Program-made: the position numbers and the translations under genes
DNA from: Hyposmocoma kahamanoa
Lineage: Eukaryota; Arthropoda; Insecta; Lepidoptera; Cosmopterigidae
Length of the DNA stretch: 64,000 nt
Direction of reading: 5' to 3'
Assembly (NCBI RefSeq): GCF_003589595.1
Contig: NW_020653200.1
Location: 4,989,800 to 5,053,799 of the forward strand
Shown here: positions 11,401 through 20,492 of the stretch, piece after piece
Position numbering within the stretch: the first letter of the stretch is position 1
Layout: each line of letters opens with the position of its first letter
The notes under the pieces: generated by a model
Databases searched by the model: none
Told to the model about the DNA's origin: nothing
What the model saw: the letters and a program-made list of their open reading frames with translations, nothing else

Positions 11401-14400
11401 CTTGCTCTTTGCGGAAGAGAGCGAATCGATGCATCCGTCAATCAATTTGAGCACTTACTATCATAGACTGTTTATGTTATTTTGCTTTTCGTTATTGTTT
11501 TTATTTTGAAATACATAATACGTTGTCAATTTGTTAATTTCCTTATTGTTAGTTACCTTAACTACCTAGAATAACTGATTACTAAATAGGTCCCTACAAA
11601 ATGTATGCTAAAAAGTTTTTTGCGATTTCTGACATTTAGAGTACTCTTACCTCAGTTGGTCCCATAGAGTCTATTGATCCTTACCAGAGACCGAATCGAA
11701 TGGCATAAAAAAAAGTTTTGTAAAAATTGCCTTTTATCTTGTTGACTGTACCATTTTTTCAAAATCTGTGAATGCCAATCAAAATATCTTCAAAATTCAT
11801 GGATAGTATTCTAGAACTATTTTCCTGTAACTACAACGATTAAGGTAGCTGGCCTTGCTGCCTTGTCTCAAATTTACACCCTGTATATACTCTATTGGCA
11901 GAAATAATACTAAAAATAAATTACTTATTATTAAATTTATTATTTCCAACTGTAGTATGTGTCTTTTAGGAGTCTGTTCTAAAGTATATTTTAACAATGT
12001 TTCAACATTTTGTGCCTGTTTAAGGAACAATATCGTAATGCATTGTAAGCCTCAGGAAATATAAATCTTATTTCATTTGCCCAGTAAGGTAGTAGAAGTG
12101 AACTAAAATTACTTTGTTACATTCAAATCTAAAACTAAAAGAACTGAAGTGATTGTGATATGACTTAATATTTTGTTATTTAACCATTATGAACAGGTAC
12201 TTTAGCCACTCAGGAGGTCCTTAGAGGGGTTGGGGTAGGGGATACTGCAATCACACCTCTTTCTGCCACTATCACGTGGGTCCTCAAAGATGGATGCGGA
12301 CATATTGGCAGAATCGTCTTTGCTTACAGCCATGGGTAAGTTTTATGATTATCTTTTTCATGTAAATGGTACATTCTCGCTATCGTCTGCCCACAATTTT
12401 TTTTTATAATAGAGATGGTAAAAGCCAAAGCAGTAGTGCTCTATTGCTGCTAGTAAAGTAAGGAAATCACTCACTATTAAGTTTATTTTCAAACATGGAA
12501 CCATTGACTTACAATTATATGGACGTCGGGTCCGCGCTAAAAAGTGTCCGCACTTGTAAGGCGCTAAAATCGTATACAGAGCGCGACACTCCGCTTTAGT
12601 CTTCATTTGTTCTACTGACAGCGCGATACTGCGATGACATTACAATTTAAATTTCGAATAGGTGGACTTGGGACATTTTTTTCGTGGTTTTTGTATTAGA
12701 CCCGTCGTCTATTTATTTGTAAGTCAATGCATGGAACCTATAATATACATAAAAAGGATAAATAATGTAAGTAAAAAAGCAAAAAATGGTATTTTGATTT
12801 TACAACAACTTTATTTTATTTTTTATTTTTATTTATTTTATTGTTTTAAAAAAGTATACATAAATAATGTAAAACACCGTTAAAGCCTACTTGGGTTTGT
12901 CTCGATGCCATTCATACTTACGTATGTGGTATCGTTTTATCCAGTACATTTTTTAAATAGCTTATGTAACAAGTAAACTGTAGCGAGTTACGTTTTCAGA
13001 CTAGTCATGTAAAATATTTGTATAGAAAATAGTTTATCTTGAGACTGCTACAGATGCTGTATAATTTGCTATACAATATTTGCAATATTTGACGCGATCG
13101 CTAGCGTGGTAAATTCAGGGTAGAGTCGCATGTCATACTTTAGAACACCACCACTGGTATTCAGGAGAATGACTCGAGAAGATTCTATTTATCCATTCAC
13201 ACAATGATAATATTAGAATACCATCCAGTAGTTATTTTCGTATCCCAGTAGTTATCTGAATATTGCTTCCAACGAAGTATACGTGAGGCGCACTATAAGT
13301 TTCCGGAATGAATAAGATTAAAATACGATTAATGGTCAGTTCATACGAATGAACCAATTTTGAAAACATTTATGCCACTCCTCCGTGACAATCTGTGAAA
13401 CATATTTTTCATACTCTTCGACAGCCTCTTCAGGTGATGAAAATCGTTGACCGCGTAACTAGTTCTTAATTTTTGGAAATAAATAAAATTCACAAGGCGC
13501 CAGGTTGGGACTGTACGCGGGATGGCTCATAAGGTCAACGTTGTTCACCTTCAAAAATTCATTTGTCTGTCTGGCCGTGTAAGAACTGGCATTATCGTGG
13601 TGCAAGATGATACGGCGTTTACGGTTATTTTTACGGAGTTTGTCAATAACCTCCGGCATATAAATGGTCGTGTACCAATCACTATTCATGGTACAACGAT
13701 TCTACAAAGCAACAGTAGCCACGTGTCTAGTTTTATTAAAAAAAAGAAGGAATCGTCCGCTAAGAGGCACTTTGCACACGCGCCACTTTGGTTGGTTTCG
13801 GCTCATCTCGAAAGACCCGTACGCTCAATTGTTGCTTTGTTTTGGGATCGTAACTATAAATCCATGTTTCGTCACCTGTTACTATGTCCCACATCAAATT
13901 TGACGCCCCTTCGTTGAATCTGGTAAGTATGGTATTGCACAAACTGACGCGATCCGTTTTTTGAGCCTCAGTCAATTGTGTGGGATCCAGGGAGAGCACC
14001 GCTTTTTCACACCCAAATGTTTGTGTAGTAATAATTGTATTTGACTCATGCCTAAGCCTAAAAATGTCCGAATCTCATGGTATGTTACATCCCTGTCTGT
14101 TTTGATCATACGGCGCACAGCTTCGATGTTTTTGTTGTTCACAGCAGTGGACGAGCGACCATCACGAAATTCGTCACTGAGATTCACACGACCACGTTTG
14201 AATTCTGCAAACCAACTATAAATAGTCTTCTTGCATGGTGCTTCATCGTCAAAAGCAGTCTGAAGCCGAGCGAACCTCCGCTGAGCTGTTAAAATACGCT
14301 TAGGGTCGTATTCTAGAACTCTAAGTTAGGATTGCAATTGAAACACAAGCACTGGAAATACGACTCTAATGGCAGGGACTTGAGTATGATTTCGAGTGCT

Positions 14401-17400
14401 TTAAACCATACTTAAATCCTAACTTGAGCATTGAGTAGAGTTCTTGAATACGACCCTAAAAGTCGTAGAAAATCATACAACAAAAATTTTCACGACTTAA
14501 ATCCATGGTGATGTCGACAACCTATTTTTAAATTGACGCCACAATGTAAAATCAAGTGACAGTCAGATGAAACAAACTGTATTCTACAGCATATAAATGT
14601 AATTACTTTTTAAATATTGTTTATGTAAGTGGCCAGTTCCGGAAACTTAGTGTGCCCTATGTATATAGTTTCTGCCAGCTCCTTATTTTTATTTTTTCGA
14701 TTTACAGTTCATATCTAGATGCGTACAGCAAGAAATGGAGACTTTACGCAGATGTACTTAATGATGTGGCCATGTGTATTGAAATGTCGTTACCCATATT
14801 CAAGCAGTTGACTACATTTGCGTTATGTGTAAGCACTGTCATGAAAGCTATCGTGGGCGTAGCAGGTAAGGAGACAATTAATTATTTTGTAAGAAGTTAT
14901 CACTTACACACAACATGTCAGTTAAGTTATATAAGTTGACAAAAAAGACTGGCTTTTTTGTACAACTCGCAGTGATTACAGTTCCTTTTTTTTTAAATTT
15001 TTATGATACTAAGTGAAGTGAAGTGAAGGGACACGCACCAGTCGTGCGCGTGGTGGTAAGCGATACGCCTATCCGTAACGGTTGCAGTGCCTTTCAAGAG
15101 CTTTAAGTCACAAAGATATTACGCACTGTCACTGCGCCCGTCACCCGGAGGCATAAGTTGACCAAGTTCCATGTGCCTGTCATTTCACCCTTAAAAACTG
15201 GAACGCAGTAACTCAGTACATATAACTGCTTGGCGCAAATTTTGCACAAAACTCTCATTTTTACAGCATTCACCTTAATTTCATGTTTTTTCTACCACAC
15301 CTTAATTATTTATTTGGCAATTATTCCAAATTACCACTCTAGAACAAACACTAATATAATTTCCACAAAGTACCTAATGTTTGTTGCATTCTCATTTCTT
15401 CAGGTGGGGCCACCAGAGCAGCAATGACTCAACACCATGCCATCAGAGGCAACTTGGCAGATGTCTCTGCAAAGGACTCTGCCCAGGAAACAGCTGTCAA
15501 TCTTATTGCATCTTTGACTGCGATTTTGATGCTCTATATATTTGGGTAAGTTTCTATTATCCATTTTTTACAACAGAAAATAATTCAACTACTTATTTAC
15601 AATACTTTATTTTTCCTTAACCCATGCCCAAATAGTATCAACTGCCTCAGTGGCCGAACGGTTCCCATGCCGGACTACCACGCAGAAGTCCCAGGTTCGA
15701 TTCCCGGGCCGGGAGAAATATTTGTTTGGCCTATATTTGTTTATCTCGTGAGTTTGAGTGTAATTTGTTGTTGCCTATGTGTGTGTCCATGGTACCCGCG
15801 ACTCAGGGTTTCCCTAGTGAGGGGCTATGTTGAGTATGCGTTATTATTATTATTATTATTGTAGCTGATTAAAGGTTTCAATGTTTCAGGAACTCAGTGC
15901 TGATTTTTATTATTATGGTTATACTTCACATAACGTTCAACTACTTCGCCGTGCGATCAGTGTGTTTGCGAACGCTCAACGAACCACGCTTTTTGCAAGT
16001 GATTGACTCTTACCTTAAACACGAAGTAATTTTGAACCCTTGTGAAATCAATCGTCATGAACCGGTTATATTTTACCAGTTGGGCGCTAACTATTTAGGT
16101 AAGTATCAATCTTACACTCTTACTTCAACAGAGTATGAATTTACTTGACTATGGAGCTATTGTGTGGTATACTTGCCCTAGCAATTTTTATCACAAAGTG
16201 AATAGAACTTAGGCTGACAACAGATGGACTACACGTCTGCAGGTAAGGCGTGCAGTCAGGATTTGAGCAGACTTGAGTATGATTTCAAGCACTGGAAATA
16301 CGACCCTAACGGCAAGGACTTGATATGATTTGCTGAGCGCTTTGAATCATACTCAAGTCCTGACTTGAACACATTGAGTAGAGTTCTAGAATACGACCTT
16401 AAGAATCAAAAGTAGCAGTTGACATAACTGAAAGGTCAGCTTTTGTAGTAACGTCAAAGGTAACGATTACTTGACGACAACTTAATGGTAAAACAAAAAC
16501 AAGTAACTTTTCTCGACGGATTTATTTTATTCGCACAATTCTTAAAATACTTTTTTGTATGGGACATTTCTTTATTACATTTTTCCACCACTGAGTATAC
16601 TTGGGGTTAAAGATAAATTTGTTCACAAATTAAAATGGAGGATTTCAACAGTTAGGATATGTTTAATTTATCGAGTTCTTAGGTTTTCGCGATTGTTACA
16701 CATAGGAAATGAAACTATTTTTCCGGATTTAAATCGCGTATATTTGTTTTTTCAACACCGTTGACCGTGAGTCCACCGTGACCATGGGACCTGTAAAGGG
16801 CCCGAAACGTCGGTTTGTTTGAAAAAACAAATATACGCGATTTAAATCCGGAAAAATAGTTTCATTTCCTATATGTTTAATTTGTTAATAAAAAGTAAAG
16901 GCAGTCTTTGGAATCACAAATGTTTTGAGTTAGATATCAACAAATACACTAAGCTCCTGAAATAGGTAGGCGGCAATAACTGCTTGAAGTAAGTGTCGAC
17001 TGCATGTAGTTGTACATGTCGTCTTCGTGCCTGCCGTCCGTCTATTAGCAGCCTTACCACTTACTTGTTCACAAGTTTAATAAATCCAACATATTGTTCG
17101 AGGCTTAGTGTTTCCACTTTGGATGCTGATAAGCAATAACGTGTCAACCAAATAAATCATAATTTTTCAGAAAATGGCGCCTAAAGCTTTTTTATCGCGG
17201 TTGTGGCTAATGTACTTATTTGTTTTTTTTTGAGTTGACAAGATCCCACGCATAGATATAGGAAAAAAGGGGGGATATGTAATGACGCTATGTAAGATCG
17301 GGTACCGATGTCGCCACTTTTTAGTTTGTGTGCAATTCAAATTTTGCGCTCTATTATCTAGTATTATCTACCATAACTTAACTATTTTGATTGGTTAAGA

Positions 17401-20315
17401 CTTAAAACATGAAAACGACGTAACACAATTTTAACTGTCACTTGTGTAAGAGTTACATTGCAATATTTCAATATTTTTTTCATCCTGGTTCAGTCATCCA
17501 TCCACCATCAGGTGGCGTTTTAGTAAAAAATGCAACTAGTATAAAAAATAGCTAACTATTACACGTTAGATGGCGCTGAAACTCATTTTTCGTTACACTA
17601 ATAACTCACGGAGCGTGTTTCACCCGAGTCTGCCGCGACATCTGTAGAATGTAATAGTTAAGTATGTAAAATTAGTAGCATATTTCACGGCGCATTTTAC
17701 GCCTGTAGTGGTAACGGTTGCTCGCGAGAACCGCGCAGGACGCGACCACCTGCGCGCTTGGCGGCCGTTGTTGCCCGCGCACATTAGCGGTCGGCGCAAT
17801 GTGGTGCAGGCGCACGCGAGGTAAGTTCTGTATTAACCGCGCGAATTGCGATTAACTCCCACTAACTTCGCGGTCCGTTCCGCAATCGCAACGGTTTTTG
17901 TGCCCGCAACCGCGGCGGCTACGTGCCCGCACAAACTTGCAGGACACGAACCACGCCCCCAAACCAAATCTCCCCTTTTTTTCTATATCTATGGTCCCAC
18001 GTGCCTGTAATTTCACCAATATCCTTCCTTCAAAACCGGAACGCAATAATGCTCACATGACAGCTTGGCGGGAGAAATGGGTAAAGTGGCAATACATCTC
18101 TGGACGAACTCTTTCACAAGGAACAAGACAAGACAACAAGCTACAATAATTTGGCATTCATATCTCAATTTTTGTGTTTTTGTGGGTTAACACGTTATTG
18201 CTGCATGTCGCCATATTTATTGTAACATATGACAGCCCCGTAAACAGTTTGCTCGCAGAAGATACGAAATATTACTGTTGAGCATTATATAATAAAATAA
18301 TATTTTGTACCTTAATGTACATTCTAATTTTAGACCTAAAACTATGCGGCTTCAAAATAAAATTAGGAGCTTCTATCAAAAAAGTAGCACAGCACAATAC
18401 AGCAGCAGCGCATATAAGCAGGATAAAAGATATCTACGGGTACAGGAAGTACATTTTATACCCGAATGTGAATAACCGAGAGATCTACATACTTCTAAAG
18501 GAACACATTACGACTGATGATATTTTGTGCGCTTATTTCCACGCTGTACTAATGTCTATTATAATATGCGCTATCAACAATGTTAATTTGGTAAGAAATC
18601 GTACAATGGGTTTCTCTTATAAAAGTCTAGCTGGATAAGCATTTGCTTTCTCTTATAAAAGTCTAGCTGGATAAGCATACAGTAGTGAGCCTCCATCAGA
18701 CATTTCAATGTTGTCACTGTTTGTTTGTCTTACTTTTACAGTTACATGTCGAGGTCTGATAAGACGCGTACGATATACGAATCTTTGTTTTCTTTCATAT
18801 GTTTGATAGAAGGCCACTACTGTAGAGCATAGTCTTATCCTGTTAACCTATAGCATAGGTGTCCTTAGCCTTTGCAATCGCGATAGATTTATCATAACGT
18901 ATTTATTTATTCTATTTCTTGAAGCATATTCCTCGATGAGGCCATTCGATCTCACACTTATTTTGAAATTCCTTCCTAGGCTGTCTATCGTAAAGGGAAT
19001 GACATAGACCCGCGTCCTTTTGCACAAGTGTGCTACACCTTACAAGCCAGCCAGTGGCCCCGTATACCATTGGAGAAAGTTGGATTCAGTGGATTCGCCT
19101 ACGATGCGTCCTATGAACTCATGTCGTATGTCGACCAAATCGTATCAAAGGAATGGATCAGAATGCGGGCTGGACTTCTGCAAACTGGTAATAATTTTTA
19201 CTTCCTAAATTCTTCAGTCAGTCGAACCGTTGAGAGATTTTACATAATTCAGCATAACACTGGTTAATAAAACTTCACCGTTTATGTATAAGTATACAAT
19301 TTTTGTTTTTATAATATCATGTGACGGGACGAATAAGTCGTGCGCCTAATATTAAGCGACCACACCTGTCCATAACAATTGCAGTGCCACTTGGTGCTTT
19401 AAATCACAAAGATCCGAGGGGCACTGCCACTGCGTCAGTCACCTTGAAACATTGACAAGTCCCATGTGCCTGTTTCCATTCCCTCAAGTTATTAAGCCCC
19501 ATGTCCATTTCACCAGCACCCTTACCCTCCAAAACCGAAACTCAGTAATACTCACTGCTTGGCGGCAGAAATAGGTAAGGTGGCAGTACTTCCCTGGACG
19601 AGCTCTATCACGAGGAGCTCCACTGCTACTAAATACCTAGAGAAGCTGTTGTACGAAACGCGCTTTTTGATATACATATGTATTTTGTTTAATAATATAT
19701 AATTATAATGTCCACATTCCAGGCTGGGACGTGAGCAAACATCTAATCATAACTGACGAATGGCGCGTTCATAGTCATGTAATAGAACATAAAGAGATCC
19801 GCGTTTGCCAACACGATGCGAATGACGATCATTTGTCTACCACTTTAACACGAATGAAAGGAGTATTCAACAACGTCGATGGCATTCCCCCAACAGACCT
19901 GCCTGGAAACTTGGACTCAAGTCTTGGACTAGGCGATAAATATGATAAGGAAACTTTTATCATAGAGTCAAGCGACTGCTCAAACGATTCCCTTACTAAA
20001 AAAGCGAAGAATAAAAGCCTCACCGGCTTAGGGAGTAGACTATCGTTGAGTAGTAAAACATTACTCGGAAGCAAGAACACATTCACGAGCAAACTGTTGG
20101 GAAGCATTAAACCACCAGTGGACAACAGCAATAAACACCCTGCAGATACCAAGAAAAATTTACTCAATAAAAAAGATTCACAAGAAGATAAACTGGAATC
20201 AATCAAATCGAACAAGAAGGCAGACAAGCAAGATCTTGAATTGAAATCCGAATCGACGCCTTCAATAAAATCTTCCAAAACAAAAAAGAAAGACGATAGT
20301 AACTTGAAAGACTGA
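5409..20315 (+). CDS. RUSF1: RUS family member 1 (DUF647 membrane protein), nine coding exons
   Basis: Joined exons: 5409-5499, 5584-5745, 12197-12335, 14708-14865, 15404-15545, 15890-16098, 18334-18590, 18980-19187 and 19723-20315. They give 1,959 nt, 652 residues plus stop. Every junction is GT-AG and keeps frame. The protein shows the family's conserved blocks in order: FLPQGYPDSVSRDY (54-67), TLATQEVLRGVGVGD (exon 3), KKWRLYADVLNDVA (exon 4), GGATRAAMTQH and ADVSAKDSAQET (exon 5), and GWDVSKHLIITDEWRVH (exon 9). Hydrophobic stretches in exons 5-7 suggest a membrane protein. Known members are plant RUS1/RUS2 (early seedling development, UV-B response) and animal RUSF1; the biochemical function is unknown. 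Human RUSF1 is about 468 residues. The extra length here is mostly a Ser/Lys-rich tail. The first in-frame ATG found was taken as the start; an upstream exon cannot be excluded. The gene is convergent with citrate synthase. Confidence 0.93.
5584..5745 (+). CDS. RUSF1: RUSF1 coding exon 2
   Basis: Acceptor CAG at 5581-5583. Carries the hallmark FLPQGYPDSVSRDY and YQLWDTAQAFCSTITG. Donor GTAGGT. Confidence 0.93.
5985..6606 (-). pseudogene. Ty1/copia-type RNase H relic, with possible LTR remnant
   Basis: Read on the minus strand from about 6605: GYSDSNYASDTESRRSTTGY (with small breaks), then VEFMAACEATKGMLWLKQF and LCIDNQAAIKL, the copia RNase H. Several stops and frame changes interrupt it. 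The AT-rich stretch at about 5985-6120, beyond the Pol end, may be part of the 3' LTR; no partner LTR was found. It lies antisense inside RUSF1 intron 2. Confidence 0.75.
6601..6985. repeat. Diverged tandem repeat, about 145-bp unit, nearly three units
   Basis: Three successive units share TCTAATTCG-type starts, a GGTCTCTATGG-like step, TTTGCGGTCAAAATT and ATTTTTCAATATGGC. The units differ at many positions, so the array is old. Function unknown. Confidence 0.7.
8235..10353. mobile_element. DNA transposon with about 430-bp terminal inverted repeats and SWIM-finger ORF
   Basis: Bases 8235-8667 and 9922-10353 are near-perfect inverse copies. The outer ends read TAAAGGCTATACCC and the inner ends ACACCATGTTGCTCC in reverse sense. 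The 1.25 kb between them carries minus-strand coding relics, including a SWIM zinc finger. Very long TIRs with a SWIM finger suggest a Mutator-like element, but no target duplication could be read at the edges. The element is too short for a full transposase, so it is an internally deleted derivative. Confidence 0.8.
9154..9552 (-). CDS. SWIM zinc-finger protein fragment (transposase C-terminus)
   Basis: A 132-residue reading frame inside the long-TIR element. Near residue 75 it reads YCCECANGLRTVGCCSHVAA, with the CxC...CxH ligands of a SWIM zinc finger, followed by VIYYLSYGRYLSKIPRPNE. SWIM fingers lie near the C-terminus of MULE-type transposases, where they bind DNA. A second minus-strand piece at 9677-9859 (DYRMRFVACTFDELMLAGYY) lies upstream and may be part of the same broken gene. 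The DDE catalytic core was not seen. The acidic end (VDSDED) closes the frame. Probably not functional. Confidence 0.55.
   Translation of the reverse strand: MKVLCTGTYQFGQAICYLGEVLNEDGTLNMAYVKEQTSILKVQIQSRHMSKKVYKCFIKYNPQVLGINSIEQYCCECANGLRTVGCCSHVAAVIYYLSYGRYLSKIPRPNEKLSSLFQNDTNVTINVDSDED
10550..10690 (-). pseudogene. RTE-type non-LTR retrotransposon 3' tail
   Basis: Minus strand reads MDSFSKDWKNVAQDQLQWEK followed by KERPLLSSGTNRAY, matching the C-terminal tail common to insect RTE/endonuclease-reverse-transcriptase proteins. The rest is missing, a usual 5' truncation. Confidence 0.65.
10745..11887 (+). mobile_element. Tc1/mariner-superfamily derivative with about 290-bp inverted repeats
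   Basis: Arms 10745-11033 and 11598-11887 are inverse copies. The outer ends read TATACAGAGTGTAAATTTGA and the matching TATACAGGGTGTAAATTTGA. The interior at 11205-11453 encodes a broken transposase end on the + strand: GPIKWPPRSPDLTPLDFF, then after a frameshift GYVKN, then ELKDALAAIFNGIHLSRIS and a stop. WPPRSPDLTPLDFF carries the third catalytic acidic residue of the DDE/D family. The N-terminal two thirds are deleted. Confidence 0.75.
12197..12335 (+). CDS. RUSF1: RUSF1 coding exon 3
   Basis: Encodes GTLATQEVLRGVGVGDTAIT and VLKDGCGHIGRIVFAYSHG, aligned with the human SLATQAVLLGIGVG block. Acceptor AACAG, donor GTAAGT, phase 2 exit. Confidence 0.93.
12494..12737 (-). mobile_element. hAT-like MITE (CATTGACTTAC ends), copy B with perfect 8-bp target duplication
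   Basis: The element at 12502-12729 begins CATTGACTTACAATTATATG and ends ATTTGTAAGTCAATG. CATGGAAC flanks it on both sides (12494-12501 and 12730-12737). Its interior matches copy A (4373-4652) in inverse orientation, including the GTCCGCGCTAAAAAGTGTCC block. The exact 8-bp duplication supports a hAT-type origin. It lies in RUSF1 intron 3. Confidence 0.85.
13277..14665 (-). mobile_element. Mariner (mauritiana-like) element, inactivated, with a nested MITE
   Basis: The TIRs ...GCACTATAAGTTTCCGGAA (near 13310) and TTCCGGAAACTTAGTGTGCC (from 14637) bound a minus-strand transposase. It starts MDLSRENFCCMIFYDF near 14505, is interrupted by a 155-bp MITE (14303-14457), and resumes at RILTAQRRFARLQTAFDDEA. 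A 1-nt deletion near 13973 follows KKRCSPWIPHN. After DIVTGDETWIY come stops and a frame change near 13690-13760, then IILHHDNASSYTARQ and HPAYSPNLAPCEFYLFP. The last catalytic Asp reads Glu (APCE), and a stop follows KIKN. Clearly dead. Confidence 0.85.
14300..14460. mobile_element. PIF/Harbinger-like MITE (GGGTCGTATTC ends), copy 1, inside the mariner ORF
   Basis: The 155-bp element at 14303-14457 starts GGGTCGTATTCTAGAACTCT and ends in the inverse (GAATACGACCC). It is flanked by TTA on the left and TAA on the right. TTA/TAA duplication with GGG ends is typical of PIF/Harbinger Tourist-type MITEs. It splits the mariner transposase after codon 16. Confidence 0.8.
14708..14865 (+). CDS. RUSF1: RUSF1 coding exon 4
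   Basis: Encodes SYLDAYSKKWRLYADVLNDV and AMCIEM...VSTVMKAIVGVAG. KKWRLYADVLNDVA is a signature of the family. Starts 43 bp beyond the mariner's right end. Confidence 0.93.
15011..15230 (+). repeat. Insect interspersed repeat (GACGGGACGA...GGCACTGCCACTGCG family), copy 1
   Basis: Shares GGTGGTAAGCGATACGCCTA, TTTAAGTCACAAAGAT, CACTGCGCCCGTCACC and CATGTGCCTGTCATTTCACC with related stretches at 17994, 19317, 26398 and 29133. Non-coding. The family name is not asserted. Confidence 0.65.
15404..15545 (+). CDS. RUSF1: RUSF1 coding exon 5
   Basis: Encodes GGATRAAMTQHHAIRGNLAD and VSAKDSAQETAVNLIASL, the most conserved DUF647 block, running into a hydrophobic segment (LTAILMLYIFG). Confidence 0.95.
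15641..15864 (+). mobile_element. tRNA-derived SINE, copy 1
   Basis: The head resembles a tRNA, with an A-box-like TGGCCGAACGG and an exact B box GGTTCGATTCC 40-odd bases later. A shared body (GTGTGTCCATGGTACCCGCG, TTTCCCTAGTGAGGGGCTAT) follows, then a TTA/ATT microsatellite tail. It fills most of RUSF1 intron 5. Two further copies lie at 37768 (+) and 46810 (-). Confidence 0.85.
15890..16098 (+). CDS. RUSF1: RUSF1 coding exon 6
   Basis: Begins NSVLIFIIMVILHITFNYFA, a strong membrane segment joined to the one ending exon 5. Continues VRSVCLRTLNEPRFLQVIDS and ends FYQLGANYLG. Confidence 0.93.
16250..16404. mobile_element. PIF/Harbinger-like MITE (GGGTCGTATTC family), copy 2, left-truncated
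   Basis: Shares CAAGCACTGGAAATACGACC and the right end GAGTAGAGTTCTAGAATACG with copies 1 and 3. The left TIR is lost, and the right end reads GACCTTAAG. Confidence 0.7.
16704..16870. mobile_element. Foldback element with perfect 52-bp inverted repeats
   Basis: 16704-16755 (AGGAAATGAAACTATTTTTC ... GTTTTTTCAA) is repeated exactly inverse at 16819-16870. The 63-base centre contains GGGCCCGAAACGTCGG. Diverged relatives lie at 27712-27860 and 45366-45485, so it is a dispersed family. Perfect arm identity suggests recent origin or conversion between the arms. Confidence 0.8.
17243..18001. mobile_element. 743-bp GC-rich non-autonomous transposon with 8-bp target duplication (7 of 8)
   Basis: The element at 17251-17993 starts CATAGATATAGGAAAAAAGG and ends in the inverse (CCCTTTTTTTCTATATCTATG). 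Flanks are ATCCCACG and GTCCCACG. It interrupts the interspersed repeat phrase TTGACAAG-TCCCAYGTGCCTG, which is intact in other copies. The 17690-17960 part is strikingly GC-rich against the AT-rich surroundings. No transposase was seen; hAT-like by target duplication. Confidence 0.75.
17994..18130 (+). repeat. Insect interspersed repeat, copy split by the 743-bp element
   Basis: GTGCCTGTAATTTCACC, AAAACCGGAACGCAATAATG and GACAGCTTGGCGGGAGAAAT match the 3' half of the copy at 19317-19630. Confidence 0.65.
18334..18590 (+). CDS. RUSF1: RUSF1 coding exon 7
   Basis: Encodes LKLCGFKIKLGASIKKVAQH through NNREIYILLKEHITTDDILC to INNVNL. Acceptor AATTTTAG, donor GTAAGA, phase 0 exit. Confidence 0.9.
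18612..18679. repeat. 30-bp tandem duplication just after exon 7
   Basis: TCTCTTATAAAAGTCTAGCT plus GGATAAGCAT occurs at 18612-18641 and again at 18650-18679, about 20 bp past the exon 7 donor. A recent local duplication in RUSF1 intron 7. Confidence 0.8.
18980..19187 (+). CDS. RUSF1: RUSF1 coding exon 8
   Basis: Encodes AVYRKGNDIDPRPFAQVCYT through YDASYELMSYVDQIVSKEW to RAGLLQTG. Acceptor CCTAG, donor GTAATA. Confidence 0.92.
19317..19630 (+). repeat. Insect interspersed repeat, longest copy
   Basis: Contains GTGACGGGACGAATAAGTCG, GAGGGGCACTGCCACTGCGT, GACAAGTCCCATGTGCCTG, AAAACCGAAACTCAGTAATA and CTTGGCGGCAGAAATAGGTA. It occupies most of RUSF1 intron 8. Confidence 0.7.
19723..20315 (+). 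CDS. RUSF1: RUSF1 coding exon 9 (terminal, with Ser/Lys-rich tail)
   Basis: Opens GWDVSKHLIITDEWRVHSHV, aligned with the end of human RUSF1. It then runs through about 150 residues rich in Ser, Lys and Asp (SLTGLGSRLSLSSKTLLGSK, SIKSNKKADKQDLELKSES) to TGA at 20313-20315. The tail is low complexity and probably disordered. Confidence 0.9.
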
Positions 20316-20486
20316 CGCAAGCACAATATACTGAATCGTTTTATGAACCGATTTATGAAGCCCAAGTTGTAAACAGCTTTAAGTGTAAGGACATTACATG
20401 TAGACTAATCGTGATATGTGTTCAATGTTCATATTAAGTACATTCCAATGAATCAACGTATGTAGTTATATTTATTTGACAAATTC

Positions 20487-20492
20487 AATAAA
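20487..20492 (+). terminator. RUSF1 polyadenylation signal
   Basis: Canonical AATAAA in ATTCAATAAATGTGACG, 172 nt after the stop codon. Confidence 0.7.

Larger units (their letters stand above)
5746..12196. other. RUSF1 intron 2 (6.45 kb)
   Basis: It holds a copia relic, a three-unit tandem repeat, a long-TIR SWIM element, an RTE-type tail and a long-TIR mariner-superfamily derivative, all listed separately. Nothing recognisable was found in about 7000-8230 or 11890-12190. Confidence 0.8.

Noticed and set aside
15655..15712. tRNA gene
   Set aside because: Has A- and B-box-like sequence, but no complete cloverleaf was recognised, and the same head with the same long body recurs three times: it is a SINE.
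19829..20365. 178-codon minus-strand ORF
   Set aside because: Antisense shadow of RUSF1 exon 9; its Leu/Ser-rich reading is the complement of the Ser/Lys codons.
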